Shown in pieces: positions 25,539-34,801 of a DNA stretch of 64,000 bases. Below the pieces are notes generated by a model. That model ran no database searches and had not been told where the DNA came from. It saw only the letters and a list, made by a program, of their open reading frames with translations. A program made the position numbers and the translations under genes. Origin of the DNA: Jatrophihabitans_A sp035248685 (GTDB lineage Bacteria; Actinomycetota; Actinomycetes; Mycobacteriales; Jatrophihabitantaceae); the NCBI GenBank assembly GCA_035248685.1, contig DATFHF010000027.1, positions 124,001 through 188,000 of the forward strand, read 5' to 3'. Within the stretch, counting starts at the first letter, position 1. Each line of letters opens with the position of its first letter.

Positions 25539-26818
25539 CCTGCCTGTTCGACGGCCGGTATCGCCGAGGCGGGGCTGCCAGCCAGCGACTTCGGGCTCCG
25601 GACACCGCTGAAGGAGAGGGTGGTGGCAACCACCGACCCGAGCACGATGGCCAGCCACACTCGATGCCCGAGGTGGACGAACAGGGTCCCGCCGATCATC
25701 GGACCGAGCGCCGATCCGAGGCCGAACATGAACTGGAAGCTGCCGATGTAGCGGCTTCGCAGCTGCGGTGGTGCGACCAGCGCGGGATAGGCGAACAGGG
25801 ACGGCGATCCGGTGATCTCACCGGAGGTCCAAATCAGGGTGCCGATGATGAGCACGGCCGGCCCCAGCGGCAGTCCGTAGCAGAGCACGCCCAGGCCCAC
25901 CAACCCGAAGGCCAGGCAGCAGTTCAGCCGCACCGGCCAACGCTGCGAGAGCTTGGTCAGCGGCAGCTCGAACAGGATCACGCAGGCCCCGTTGAGCGCG
26001 ACCACGACGGTGTACCAGAGGACCGCAATGTGGTGTGCCCTGACATCCAGCGGCAGCGTGGACAGGTACTGCACATACACCGCCGCGCCGATCCCAACGG
26101 CGAGTATGAACAGCACGTACCGCCGGTCCCGCAGCACCGCGAGATAGCCGCCGGTAGCTTCGGCGGTCTCAGACTCGCTCTCGGTTCTGGGCTGGACCCG
26201 GTTCGGCAGGGTCAGCTGGGCCAGCACGGCATAGATCAGCGAGAACAGCGCCTCGCCCCAGAACAGCAACGTGTAGTGCTGGTGGTCCAGGTAGTACAGC
26301 GCATAGCCCAGCAGCGGCGCCGCGGTGGCACCGATGTTCAGCCCGAACCGGTATATCGCGAAGATCATCAGCTGGCGGTCATCCGGCGTCAGTTGGGACA
26401 GCAGGGTTGCCGCCGCCGGCCGGAAGATCAGGCTCATCAGCCCTACCACTGTCACCGCGGCCAGCAGCAGGTAGTAGCTGGGCAGGTAGAGCAACGAGAC
26501 GATCAGGACGGCCGCGCTGGACATGCTGAGCACGGTCGCGTTGCGGGCGCCCATCCGATCGGCGAGCGGGGCGCCGACCAGCACCCCGGCCACCCCACCG
26601 AAGCCGTAACAGCCGAGCGCGAACGCGGCCTGCGCCGGCGAGTGCCCCTTCGAGGTCAGGTAGAGCACCAGGAAGATGTTCAGGAAACCGCCGGCCCGGT
26701 TGACGAACACGCCGCCGAAGAGGGCCTTCACGGCCAGCGGCGACTCGCTGAAGGTCTGCCAGACGCCGGGGCTGCCGGGCTGCTCCGCCGCGCTGACCAG
26801 GTCGCTCACGTCGGTCAT
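25535..26818 (-). CDS. MFS transporter, drug/metabolite exporter type
   Basis: The 427-residue protein has about twelve transmembrane helices and the MFS loop 2-3 motif in VLVGAPLADRMGARNATVL. The N-terminus is cytoplasmic. Overall similarity is to MdtH-like and other small-molecule efflux members, but the substrate cannot be deduced. Its stop and the stop of the convergent HD-GYP gene share the palindrome CTAG at 25535-25538, so there is no intergenic DNA and no room for a separate terminator. Confidence 0.85.
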   Translation of the reverse strand: MTDVSDLVSAAEQPGSPGVWQTFSESPLAVKALFGGVFVNRAGGFLNIFLVLYLTSKGHSPAQAAFALGCYGFGGVAGVLVGAPLADRMGARNATVLSMSSAAVLIVSLLYLPSYYLLLAAVTVVGLMSLIFRPAAATLLSQLTPDDRQLMIFAIYRFGLNIGATAAPLLGYALYYLDHQHYTLLFWGEALFSLIYAVLAQLTLPNRVQPRTESESETAEATGGYLAVLRDRRYVLFILAVGIGAAVYVQYLSTLPLDVRAHHIAVLWYTVVVALNGACVILFELPLTKLSQRWPVRLNCCLAFGLVGLGVLCYGLPLGPAVLIIGTLIWTSGEITGSPSLFAYPALVAPPQLRSRYIGSFQFMFGLGSALGPMIGGTLFVHLGHRVWLAIVLGSVVATTLSFSGVRSPKSLAGSPASAIPAVEQAG

Positions 26819-26860
26819 TCTGCGCTATCGGGCGACTAAGGCGAACCCCCGTGTCGGCCA

Positions 26861-27493
26861 TCAGCTGAGGGTCAGCGTGATGTCGTCAATGACGAAGGAC
26901 GTCTGCAACTGGTTGTCCTCCTTGCCGGTGAAGGTGAGGGTCACCGTCTGACCGGCGAAGGACGAGACGTTGAAGTTCTTCTGCGCGTAGCCGGAATTGT
27001 GGTTCAGGTTGGAGTAGGTAGCCAGCGTGGTGGAACCGAGCTTCACGGTCAGGGTGTCGTAGGCGATGGTGGTGGTCGTCTCGGCGGTGTCGATGTGCAG
27101 GTAGAAGCTCAGCACGGCGGTGCAGCCGGCCGGGATGGTCACCGACTGGGACACCGTGTCAGTGGTGGTGACCCCGTAGCCGTCCAGCCAGGCGTCCCAG
27201 CTGCCGGAGTGGGGCGGTTCACCGGACGAGCCGTACTGGCCGATCACGCCGGAAGAGGCCGACCAATTCACGTTGCCGGACTCGAAGCCGGGGTTGAGCA
27301 GCTTCTGACCAGGACTGGAGCAGCCGGCGGTCTCTGCCTTGGTGTTGTCGAAGAGCACCTTGTAGGTGGTGGCGGCCTGCGCCGCCTGAGCACCGTCGGC
27401 CAGGGCGGCCGCGGTGAGCGCCGTCGCTCCCGCCAGCACCGCAACGCCCAGGGTCGCCAACCGGCCTGGGAGTCGCGTCCGAACTGCCTGCAT
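26861..27493 (-). CDS. Secreted stand-alone jelly-roll/carbohydrate-binding-like module
   Basis: ATG 27493 has a GGAGG Shine-Dalgarno 6 nt upstream, so it is preferred over the GTG at 27511. The 210-residue product has a signal peptide ending near QAAQAA, then a domain of about 150 residues: NPGFESGNVNWSASSGV, EPPHSGSWDAWLDGYG, IPAGCTAVLSFYLHIDTAE and QTSFVIDDITL. This module is familiar as a C-terminal appendage of secreted actinobacterial proteases and kelch-type proteins. Here it is the entire mature protein, with two cysteines available for a disulfide. It probably binds a carbohydrate or surface ligand. Confidence 0.7.
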   Translation of the reverse strand: MQAVRTRLPGRLATLGVAVLAGATALTAAALADGAQAAQAATTYKVLFDNTKAETAGCSSPGQKLLNPGFESGNVNWSASSGVIGQYGSSGEPPHSGSWDAWLDGYGVTTTDTVSQSVTIPAGCTAVLSFYLHIDTAETTTTIAYDTLTVKLGSTTLATYSNLNHNSGYAQKNFNVSSFAGQTVTLTFTGKEDNQLQTSFVIDDITLTLS

Positions 27494-27575
27494 GGCAGCC
27501 TCCGAAATCACGAGATGCCCGATTGGGGATCCTCGCGAACCTTAGAGCTTCGGCAGTCTTCTGTGAGTGAACCGA

Positions 27576-28709
27576 TCAGCCGGCCAGCACCTCGCCGGTG
27601 TGCGCATCGGCCATCACCCGCAGCACGTTCTCACCGGTGAGGGCGGCGAGTTCGGAATCCGACCAGCCACGGTCGACCAGCTCGGCGATCAATGCCGGAT
27701 AGCCGGTGACGTCCTCCAGGCCGAGCGGCAATTCGTCGCAGCCGTCGTAGTCACCGCCCAGGCCGACATGGTCTAGCCCGGCCACCGCACGGACGTGCTC
27801 GACGTGGTCGGCCACCTGCTGCACGGTCGCCTTCGGCCGCGGCTTATCCGCGGCGAACCGGGCGGTGGCGGCCATTTGCTGGGCAAAGTCCCGCGGATCC
27901 TCACCTCGCTCCCGCATGTCGGCTCGGACCAGCTCGGCGAACTCCCGGCAGTCCTCGCTGACGAAGGACGGCACGAAGGTCACCATGCACACCCCACCGT
28001 TGCCAGCCAGGGTGGCAAGCACATCGTCCGGCACGTTGCGTGGGCTGTCGCACACCGACCGTGCCGAGGAATGGCTGAAAACAACGGGTGATTCGCTGAC
28101 GGACAGCGCATCACGCATGGTGTCCGGCGAGACGTGGGACAGGTCGACCAGCACGCCCAGCCGGTTGAGCTCGGCCACCACCGTCCGTCCGAAGTCGTTC
28201 AGGCCCCCGAGCACCGGCTCGTCGGTGGCCGAGTCGGCCCACGGCACGTTGTTGTTGTGGGTGAGCGTCAGGTAGCGGACGCCGAGCGTGTGCAGGGCGC
28301 GCAGCACCGCTAGCGAGCAGTCGATGGAATGGCCACCCTCGGCACCCATCAGGCTGGCCAGCTTGCCCTCCCGCCAGGCCTGCCGGACCTCTGCGGCGGT
28401 GGTGGCCAGCATCATCCGGTCCGGGTAGCGGGCCACCATCCGATGCACCACGTCGATCTGTTCCAGGGTCGCGGTGACCGCCCGTTCACCGGCCCAGTCC
28501 GCCGGCACGAACACCGACCAGAACTGCGCCCCGACGCCGCCCTCGGCCAGCCGGACCAGGTCGGTGTGGGTCCGGTCCTGCCGCTGCCCGATGTCGTAGT
28601 TGGCCAGGTCGTAGTTGACCAATTCCCTGAGCGCGAAAGGCAAATCATTATGCCCGTCGATGATGGGGTGCTGGGCGAGCAGCGCCCGGGCTTGCTCACG
28701 AGTACTCAC
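27576..28709 (-). CDS. Membrane dipeptidase-like peptidase, family M19
   Basis: The 377-residue protein begins (GTG) MSTREQARALLAQHPIIDGHNDLP, containing the zinc-binding HND of the renal dipeptidase family. Further landmarks are SLMGAEGGHSID (bridging Glu), LTLTHNNN, VDLSHVSPDTM and VVFSHSSARSVCDSPRN with the later zinc histidines, and VGLGGDYDG at the C-terminal part. Family members hydrolyse dipeptides, often with a D-residue, and can act on peptidoglycan-derived peptides. No signal peptide is seen, so action is probably cytoplasmic. The gene stands alone after a short repeat-like spacer. Confidence 0.9.
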   Translation of the reverse strand: MSTREQARALLAQHPIIDGHNDLPFALRELVNYDLANYDIGQRQDRTHTDLVRLAEGGVGAQFWSVFVPADWAGERAVTATLEQIDVVHRMVARYPDRMMLATTAAEVRQAWREGKLASLMGAEGGHSIDCSLAVLRALHTLGVRYLTLTHNNNVPWADSATDEPVLGGLNDFGRTVVAELNRLGVLVDLSHVSPDTMRDALSVSESPVVFSHSSARSVCDSPRNVPDDVLATLAGNGGVCMVTFVPSFVSEDCREFAELVRADMRERGEDPRDFAQQMAATARFAADKPRPKATVQQVADHVEHVRAVAGLDHVGLGGDYDGCDELPLGLEDVTGYPALIAELVDRGWSDSELAALTGENVLRVMADAHTGEVLAG

Positions 28710-28800
28710 AGCTTCACCCGGCTCTTCGCGCGAGCGCTCATCGCCCCACTCGCTCCGCTCCTCGGCGCTACGCGCCTGCGATGCTCACTCACAGCTGCAC
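28704..28800. repeat. 83-bp spacer bounded by a 14-bp near-direct repeat
   Basis: ACTCACAGCTTCAC at 28704-28717 and ACTCACAGCTGCAC at 28787-28800 differ by one base. The sequence between them is rich in overlapping self-complementary GCG/CGC words, including GAGCGCTC, and has no coding character. The element separates the dipeptidase start from the MBL gene end. It may be a small palindromic intergenic repeat or a local duplication. Confidence 0.4.
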
Positions 28801-29439
28801 GCTTTCGCCAGGCATCAGGTGGGAATACTGCACGCCGTACTCGGCACCGACCCGCTCGACATGGCTGGTATACCCGCGCCGGCCGGTGTCGTTGAGCAGC
28901 GCGTCATGAATGCCGAAGGCGCGCGGCGCGCGGACCGCCATCGTGAAGTCCAGGGTTTCGGCAATCTTGGCCCACGGCGCGTTTAGCGGCACCAGCAGCA
29001 CTTCCGGCGGCACGGTGGGGATCACATAGGAATCACCGGGGTGATAGACCATGCCGGCCACCAGGTAGCAGACGTTGGCCACCACCGGCAGCGACGAATG
29101 GATCAGCGCGTGCTGGCCGCCGAAGGTCCGGACGCCGAGGCCGCCGGCGTCGAACTCCTCGCCCGGGCCGACCGAGCTGAGCCGGTCGGCGAGCTCCGGT
29201 AATCGGGCCAGCTGGTCGGTGACCGCCTGGGGCGCCCAGACTCGCAGCTCGGGGTTGGCCCGGGCCGCGTCCGCCAACCGGTCGGCGTCGACGTGGTCGG
29301 GATGTTCGTGGGTGATCAGCACCGCATCCACCCCGTCCAGCGCGGTCGGCACTTCGCTGAAGGTTCCCGGGTCGATGACCAGCTGGTGGTCACCGTCGGA
29401 GATCCGGACGCAGGAGTGGCTGTACTTGGTGAGCAGCAT
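28789..29439 (-). CDS. UlaG-like metallo-beta-lactamase fold hydrolase
   Basis: The 216-residue protein starts MLLTKYSHSCVRISDGDHQL and contains VLITHEHPDHVDADRL, the metal site of the MBL superfamily. LVAGMVYHPGDSYVIP and a C-terminal FGIHDALLNDTGR supply further conserved His/Asp residues. The short size and the simple N-terminal motif fit the UlaG/YtkL-like subgroup. The substrate is unknown. The gene is divergent from the photolyase remnant by 45 bp, which leaves little space for a strong promoter. Confidence 0.85.
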   Translation of the reverse strand: MLLTKYSHSCVRISDGDHQLVIDPGTFSEVPTALDGVDAVLITHEHPDHVDADRLADAARANPELRVWAPQAVTDQLARLPELADRLSSVGPGEEFDAGGLGVRTFGGQHALIHSSLPVVANVCYLVAGMVYHPGDSYVIPTVPPEVLLVPLNAPWAKIAETLDFTMAVRAPRAFGIHDALLNDTGRRGYTSHVERVGAEYGVQYSHLMPGESVQL

Positions 29440-29484
29440 GCCCCCACTCCATCACATCCGGGACGCGCCGCCTACGGTCGGGCG

Positions 29485-30571
29485 ATGCCCACCGTGATGT
29501 GGTTCCGCCGCGACCTGCGGCTGCGGGACAACCCGGCGCTGGTCGAGGCAGCCGAGGCGGTCGACGGCCGGGCTGCCGGCCGGCGTGCCGCTGCACCGGG
29601 TCGGCTCGGCCTATGCGGTGCCGCCAGGAACGGTCCGCAACGGCTCCGGTGGCAACTACCAGGTGTACTCCGCCTTCTACCGGGCCTGGTTGGATCGCGG
29701 CTGGCCGGCGCCGGCGCGCTCGGTCCGTCCGCATTGGCTTACCGCGGACAGTGCCGGTCCGGGCGGGGATCCGCCGCTGCCGCCGGGGCTGGCGTTGCCC
29801 GCGGTCGGTGAGGCTGCGGCCCGCAAGGCCTGGCGCGCCTTCCTGGCCGGCCCGATCGACAGCTACCCGCGGCAGCGGGACCGGCCGGATCTGGATGGCA
29901 CCTCGCGGATGTCGGTGCACCTGAAATGGGGCACCATCCATCCGCGGACCCTGCTGGCCGACCTAGCCGGCCGGCACGAGGCATACCGCAAGGAGCTGGG
30001 TTCTACGCCGACGTGCTGCACCACGCCCCGGACTCGGCCCGGGAGTACTACCGTCCCGAGCTCAAGGGCCTGCACTACGCCACTGGTGTCACCGCCTCGG
30101 ATCGGCTGACCGCCTGGCAGCAGGGACGCACCGGCTACCCGATCGTGGACGCCGGCATGCGCCAGCTGCTGGCCGAAGGCTGGATGCACAATCGGGTGCG
30201 GATGATCGTGGCGTCCTTCCTGGTCAAGGAGCTACATCTGGAGTGGACGCACGGGGCCCGGCATTTCCTGCGACACCTGATCGACGGCGACCTGGCCAGC
30301 AACAACCACGGCTGGCAGTGGGTGGCCGGCACCGGCACCGACGCTGCCCCGTACTACCGAGTCTTCAACCCGGTGCTGCAAGGCCAGAAGTTCGACCCGG
30401 ACGGGCACTACGTGCGCCGCTACGTGCCGGAACTGGCCGGCGTCGATCACCGGTACCTGCACGAACCATGGCGTGACCCGGCCTGCCGAACGGCTACCCG
30501 GAGCCGATCGTGGACCACTCGGTCGAGCGGACGCCGCGCTGGCCGGCTACCAGCGGCTGCGGCGGCCCTAA
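29485..30571 (+). pseudogene. Class I DNA photolyase pseudogene with four frame changes and an internal deletion
   Basis: The start reads MPTVMWFRRDLRLRDNPALV, a typical photolyase beginning. Conserved segments then appear in different frames: GSAYAVPPGTVRNGSGGNYQ in frame 2, FYADVLHHAPDSAREYYRPE with MHNRVRMIVASFLVKE and DLASNNHGWQWVAGTG (FAD-binding) in frame 1, LPNGYPEPIVDHSVER in frame 0, and AALAGYQRLRRP with a stop in frame 2. Changes occur near 29580, 30000, 30485 and 30525. Around 29560-29585 about 70 codons of the chromophore-binding domain are missing. The total span is about 362 codons against about 430-470 in intact enzymes. No functional photolyase can be made. Multiple lesions argue against simple sequencing error. 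Confidence 0.9.
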
Positions 30572-30577
30572 TCCCCG

Positions 30578-31465
30578 CTACGGTAGGACCGCGATGCCCC
30601 AGCCGCCGGACCAGGACTCCCCCGGCGCCAGCCGCACCAGCCCCTCGCCGGAGTTGAAGGCGTCGGCCGGGCAGCTCATCGGCTCGATCGCCACCGCGTT
30701 CCGTCCCGGCGTGATAAATGGCGGGGTGAAGACCTGAAGGTGGTTGAACCCGGCGTCCCAGCCCAGCTCGATGGTTCGTTCGGCGGTCCGCAGCGCTACC
30801 AGCTGACCGGTCAGGTCGGCGAAGCCGTGATCCAGCCGATCGGCACCGATCGGTCGGGCAGCCCGGAAGTCGAAGGACGTGCCGGCCACCGGCATCCGCC
30901 GCACCGGGATCTGCTGGTCATCGATGAGCAGCACGGTGTCGGCCGGGACGAGCAGTTCGGCGGTGTCCAGCGGGTGCTCGGCCAGGTCCAGGTACGGATG
31001 GAAGCCGGCGCCGAACGGGGCGTCCCGGCGGCCGGTGTTCTGCGCGGTGAGCCGGACCGCCAGCCCGGTCACCGGGTCCAGCGCGTAGTGCAGTTTCAGC
31101 CGTAGTTCAAACGGATAACCGGTCTGCGGGACCAGGTCGTGCACCATCGTCAGCTCGGCCGGCTGGCGGTTTTGGCAGCTCCAGCGGGCCCACTTCACCA
31201 AACCGTGGCTGGCATTGCCGGCCGCCGGTTCGGTGAGCGACAACTGGAACTGCTCGCCGTCGAAGGCATAGCGACCGTTCCGGATCCGGTTCGGCCAGGG
31301 CACGAGGACCGCACCGCAGGATTTCGGTGGCAACCGCTGCGGATCGACGTCGACGGTGACCGGCCGATCGGCCAGCCACAACCCGGCCAACGCGGCACCG
31401 ACCTCGGCGATCACTGCTCGGTAGTCGCCGGCCGCGATCGTGAACAGCTCACCGGAAAACGCCAT
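30578..31465 (-). CDS. Aldose 1-epimerase family protein
   Basis: The 295-residue protein has the galactose mutarotase-like beta-sandwich pattern: VPWPNRIRNGRYAFDG near residue 55, NASHGLVKWARW with a catalytic-type His, FGAGFHPYLDL with the second His, and a C-terminal VAIEPMSCPADAFNSG with the catalytic Glu. Such enzymes interconvert alpha and beta anomers of sugars or sugar phosphates. It begins at ATG 31465. It ends 7 bp from the decayed photolyase gene on the other strand. Sugar specificity is not evident. Confidence 0.9.
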   Translation of the reverse strand: MAFSGELFTIAAGDYRAVIAEVGAALAGLWLADRPVTVDVDPQRLPPKSCGAVLVPWPNRIRNGRYAFDGEQFQLSLTEPAAGNASHGLVKWARWSCQNRQPAELTMVHDLVPQTGYPFELRLKLHYALDPVTGLAVRLTAQNTGRRDAPFGAGFHPYLDLAEHPLDTAELLVPADTVLLIDDQQIPVRRMPVAGTSFDFRAARPIGADRLDHGFADLTGQLVALRTAERTIELGWDAGFNHLQVFTPPFITPGRNAVAIEPMSCPADAFNSGEGLVRLAPGESWSGGWGIAVLP

Positions 31466-31489
31466 GATCGAACGCTAGCCGGTCAGCCG

Positions 31490-32818
31490 TTAGTCGGTCA
31501 GCGGCTCGTCGATCGGTAGCGGCCCAGTCGCCGGCAGCATTCCGTCCGCGGTCACCGACTTGTCCACCGGGATCGACACGGTCGCGTCGTAACGCCAGAA
31601 CGGTCGGACCAGCAACGCGGCCACCAGCACCCCGACCACGCACAACAGGCCGCCACCCACCCAGGAGAAGGTTGCTCCGGCGACCGCCGCGGTGGCGCCG
31701 GCCCGCAGGTCACCCAGCCGTGGGCCGCCGGCCACCACCACCACGAACACCCCCTGCATCCGGCCGCGCATTTGGTCCGGGGCGTAGGTCTGCAGGATGG
31801 TCTGCCGGTACACCGCGCTGATCAGGTCGGCCGCGCCCGCGACGGCCAGCATCAACACCGCCAGCCAGAGCCGGTGAGCCAATCCAGCCACCGTCACGCC
31901 CAGGCCCCAGCCGATGACTGCCACGGTGAGCGCGACGCCCTGCCGGCGGATCCGGCCGATCCAGCCGCTGGACAGGCCGGCCAGCACCGCGCCGATCGCG
32001 ATCGCGGCGTACAGCGGACCGACCTGGCCGTGCCAGCGCTCGGCGGCGACCTGCGGGTACAGCGCCCGGGGCATGGCAAACACCATGGCCACGATGTCCA
32101 CCACGAACGACATCAGCAGCACCGGACGGGTGATGATGAAGGCCAGCCCGTCCACCACCGAGCGCAGGCCCGGCGCCCCGCTGCCCGGCTCCGGTGGGAT
32201 CGGCGGCAGCCGCAGTGCCGCGTACAGCGCCAGGGTGAACAGGATCGCATCGATGGAATAGGCATATTCGAAGCCGTGCGTTCGGGTGACCAGGACACCG
32301 GCGATGAGCGGCCCGAGCACCTGCCCGACGTTGCTGGTGGTGAAGGTGAGGGTGTTGGCGGCCGGCACCAGCTCGGTCGGCACGATCCGCGGCACGATGG
32401 CGCCGCGGGCCGAACTCGCCACCGCGAAGAACCCGGCCTGGATCGCCACCAGCAGCAGGATCAACGGCACGTTGTTCAACCCGAGCAGGGTCTGCCCCAG
32501 CAGGCCGAGGGTGACCAGCCAGGTGCCGATGGAGCTGGCCAGGTACAGCACCCGGCGGTCCACCGTGTCGGCCACCGCACCGCCCCACAGGCCGAACGCG
32601 ACCAGCGGCAGGAAGCCGACCAGGCCGACCAGGCCGACCTCCAGCGACGAGCCGGACAGCACGTAGATCTGCACCGGCACCGCGACCTGGGTGAGCATCG
32701 CGCCGATGAACGAGGTGCCCTGGCCCAGCACCTGACGCCGGAACGGCCCGATCGCCAGCGGCCGGGTGTCAATGGCGTGATGGCGCAGCCAGCCGATCTT
32801 GGCTGGTCGATCGGTCAC
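31490..32818 (-). CDS. MFS transporter
   Basis: I start at GTG 32818, which overlaps the pdxH stop by 4 nt (GTGA); a longer reading frame continues through pdxH in another frame and is not a real extension. The 442-residue product has about twelve membrane helices. LWGGAVADTVDRRVLYLAS is the MFS loop motif and GPLIAGVLVTRTHG sits in helix 5. It resembles the enterobactin-exporter-like/MFS_3 group, but substrate is unknown. It is translationally coupled to pdxH, though a functional link to vitamin B6 is not demonstrated. Confidence 0.85.
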   Translation of the reverse strand: MTDRPAKIGWLRHHAIDTRPLAIGPFRRQVLGQGTSFIGAMLTQVAVPVQIYVLSGSSLEVGLVGLVGFLPLVAFGLWGGAVADTVDRRVLYLASSIGTWLVTLGLLGQTLLGLNNVPLILLLVAIQAGFFAVASSARGAIVPRIVPTELVPAANTLTFTTSNVGQVLGPLIAGVLVTRTHGFEYAYSIDAILFTLALYAALRLPPIPPEPGSGAPGLRSVVDGLAFIITRPVLLMSFVVDIVAMVFAMPRALYPQVAAERWHGQVGPLYAAIAIGAVLAGLSSGWIGRIRRQGVALTVAVIGWGLGVTVAGLAHRLWLAVLMLAVAGAADLISAVYRQTILQTYAPDQMRGRMQGVFVVVVAGGPRLGDLRAGATAAVAGATFSWVGGGLLCVVGVLVAALLVRPFWRYDATVSIPVDKSVTADGMLPATGPLPIDEPLTD

Positions 32819-33468
32819 GGCGCCAACCGCTCGACCGTCCAGCCGCCGTCCGAACCCTGCCGATACCGCAACCGGTCGTGCAGCCGGAATTGCCGCCCCT
32901 GCCAGAACTCCATCTCGCGCACGATGATCCGGTAACCGCCCCAGCCCGGCGGTGCCTGGATCGGGCCGTCGGCGAACCGTTCGGTCACCTCGGCGAGCAG
33001 CTGCTCGAGCTGGCCTCGATCGGCCAGCGGCTGGGACTGCGGCGAGGCCCAGGCGGCCAGCTGGGACCCGCGCGGCCGGCCGGCGAAGTAAGCCTCGGTC
33101 TGTGCCCGGTCGACCTTGCGCACCGGGCCGCGAAACCGCACCTGGCGTTCCATCGGCAGCCAGGAGAACACCGCCGCGGCGGCCGGGTTTTCCGCCAGCT
33201 GCCGACCCTTGGCCGAGTCGTAGCCGGTGTAGAACACCACGCCGAGCTCGTCGAAACCGCGGGCCAGCACGGTGCGCACGTCCGGCAGGCAGTCCGCGCC
33301 GGCGGTGGCCAGCTGCATCGCGTTCGGGTCGGTGATCCGGTCGTCGGCGGCGGCCTGGTCGTACCAGGTCTGCAACTGCTCCCGCCACGACGGCGCCAGC
33401 ACGTCCTCGCTGAGCTGGCCGGACTCGTACGAGCGGCGCACGCTGAGCGGGTCGGCCGGAGAGTTCAC
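32815..33468 (-). CDS. pdxH: Pyridoxamine 5'-phosphate oxidase
   Basis: This 217-residue FMN enzyme oxidises pyridoxine or pyridoxamine phosphate to pyridoxal phosphate in the cytoplasm. The sequence is close to the family throughout: DPLSVRRSYESGQL, DPNAMQLATAGADCLPDVR, YTGYDSAKGRQLAENP (FMN phosphate site), MERQVRFRGPVRKV, and the C-terminal signature EFWQGRQFRLHDRLRYRQ with the conserved Arg/His. The start ATG is about 218 bp from the divergent citrate synthase gene, and the downstream MFS gene overlaps it by 4 nt. Confidence 0.95.
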   Translation of the reverse strand: MNSPADPLSVRRSYESGQLSEDVLAPSWREQLQTWYDQAAADDRITDPNAMQLATAGADCLPDVRTVLARGFDELGVVFYTGYDSAKGRQLAENPAAAAVFSWLPMERQVRFRGPVRKVDRAQTEAYFAGRPRGSQLAAWASPQSQPLADRGQLEQLLAEVTERFADGPIQAPPGWGGYRIIVREMEFWQGRQFRLHDRLRYRQGSDGGWTVERLAP

Positions 33469-33685
33469 TGCGTCATTGTTTCAGACAGCGTCCCGGCGAT
33501 CCGGGGCCCGAAGCGGGCGTAGTGACCAAGGTCTGATGGCCGGTTGCCGGCTCGATGGGTAAGAATGAATTATCGGGACGGCTGGCCATTACGTCGGTCG
33601 CCCGCAGCTTGCGCCGCCATCCGTTGGTCGACCGGGTCGACCCGACAGACCGCGTGGGACGCGACGAGAAGATCGGAGACAGCAC

Positions 33686-34792
33686 ATGTCCGACGATTAC
33701 AGCCCCGGCCTCGAGGGCGTCATCGCATTTGAAACCGAGATCGCCGAACCGGACAAGAACGGCGGTGCGCTGCGCTACCGCGGCGTCGACATCGAGGACC
33801 TGGTCGGTCACGTCACGTTCGGCAATGTCTGGGCGTTGCTGGTGGACGGCAAGTTCGGCCCGGGCCTACCGCCGGCCGAGCCGTTCCCGATCCCGGTGCA
33901 CACCGGTGACGTGCGGGTGGACATGCAGGCCGCGCTGGCCATGCTGTCGCCGATCTGGGGTTACCGGCCGCTGCTGGACATCAGCGATGACGAGGCCCGC
34001 GAGCAGGCGGCCCGGGCATCGGTGATGGCGCTGTCCTACGTTGCCCAGTCGGCCCGTGGGATCGGGCTGCCGGCGGTGCCGCAATCCCGGATCGACAAGT
34101 CGCGCACGATCGTCGAGCGGTTCATGGTCCGCTGGCGGGGTGAGCCGGACCCACGGCACGTGGACGCGGTCGACGCCTACTTCGTCTCGGCTGCCGAGCA
34201 CGGCATGAACGCCTCCACCTTCACCGCGCGGGTAATCGCCTCGACCGGGGCGGACGTTGCCGCTGCCCTGTCCGGCGCCATCGGCGCGATGTCCGGGCCG
34301 CTGCACGGCGGGGCGCCGGCCCGGGTGCTGCCGATGCTGGAGCAGGTGGAAAAGCACGGCGACGCCCACAAGGTGGTCACCGACATCCTCGACCGCAAGG
34401 AGCGAATGATGGGCTTCGGCCACCGGGTGTACCGGGCCGAGGATCCGCGGGCTCGGGTGCTGCGGCGGACCTGCCAGGAACTGGGCGCGCCGCGGTACGA
34501 GGCCGCCGCGGCGCTGGAGCAAGCGGCCCTGCAGGCACTGCGGGAACGCCGGCCCGACCACCCGATCGAGACCAATGTGGAGTTCTGGGCCGCGGTCATC
34601 CTGGACTTCGCCGAAGTGCCGCCGCACATGATGCCCGCGCTGTTCAGCTGCGCGCGTACCGCCGGTTGGGCCGCGCACATCATGGAGCAGAAGAAGACCG
34701 GCCGATTGGTGCGGCCGTCCGCGCGCTACGTCGGCCCGGAGCCACGGCACCCGAAGGACGTCGAGGGCTGGGACAACATCGCACACAACTGA
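33686..34792 (+). CDS. citA: Citrate synthase 2
   Basis: The 368-residue enzyme condenses oxaloacetate with acetyl-CoA at the entry to the citric acid cycle. The short type II bacterial form is recognised from GALRYRGVDIEDLVG near the start, SGPLHGGAPARVLPML with the first catalytic His, MMGFGHRVYRAEDPRARVL with the second, and EFWAAVILDF with the catalytic Asp. A GGAGACAGC ribosome site precedes the ATG at 33686. Its position opposite pdxH and near serC is a common actinobacterial arrangement. A strong hairpin follows the stop. Confidence 0.93.
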   Translation: MSDDYSPGLEGVIAFETEIAEPDKNGGALRYRGVDIEDLVGHVTFGNVWALLVDGKFGPGLPPAEPFPIPVHTGDVRVDMQAALAMLSPIWGYRPLLDISDDEAREQAARASVMALSYVAQSARGIGLPAVPQSRIDKSRTIVERFMVRWRGEPDPRHVDAVDAYFVSAAEHGMNASTFTARVIASTGADVAAALSGAIGAMSGPLHGGAPARVLPMLEQVEKHGDAHKVVTDILDRKERMMGFGHRVYRAEDPRARVLRRTCQELGAPRYEAAAALEQAALQALRERRPDHPIETNVEFWAAVILDFAEVPPHMMPALFSCARTAGWAAHIMEQKKTGRLVRPSARYVGPEPRHPKDVEGWDNIAHN

Positions 34793-34801
34793 GCCTTCCT
34801 T

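Noticed and set aside
32819..33388. N-terminal extension of the MFS gene at 31490-32818 through pdxH
   Set aside because: The extension is the off-frame of pdxH; GTG at 32818 forms the usual 4-nt overlap and begins the membrane protein.
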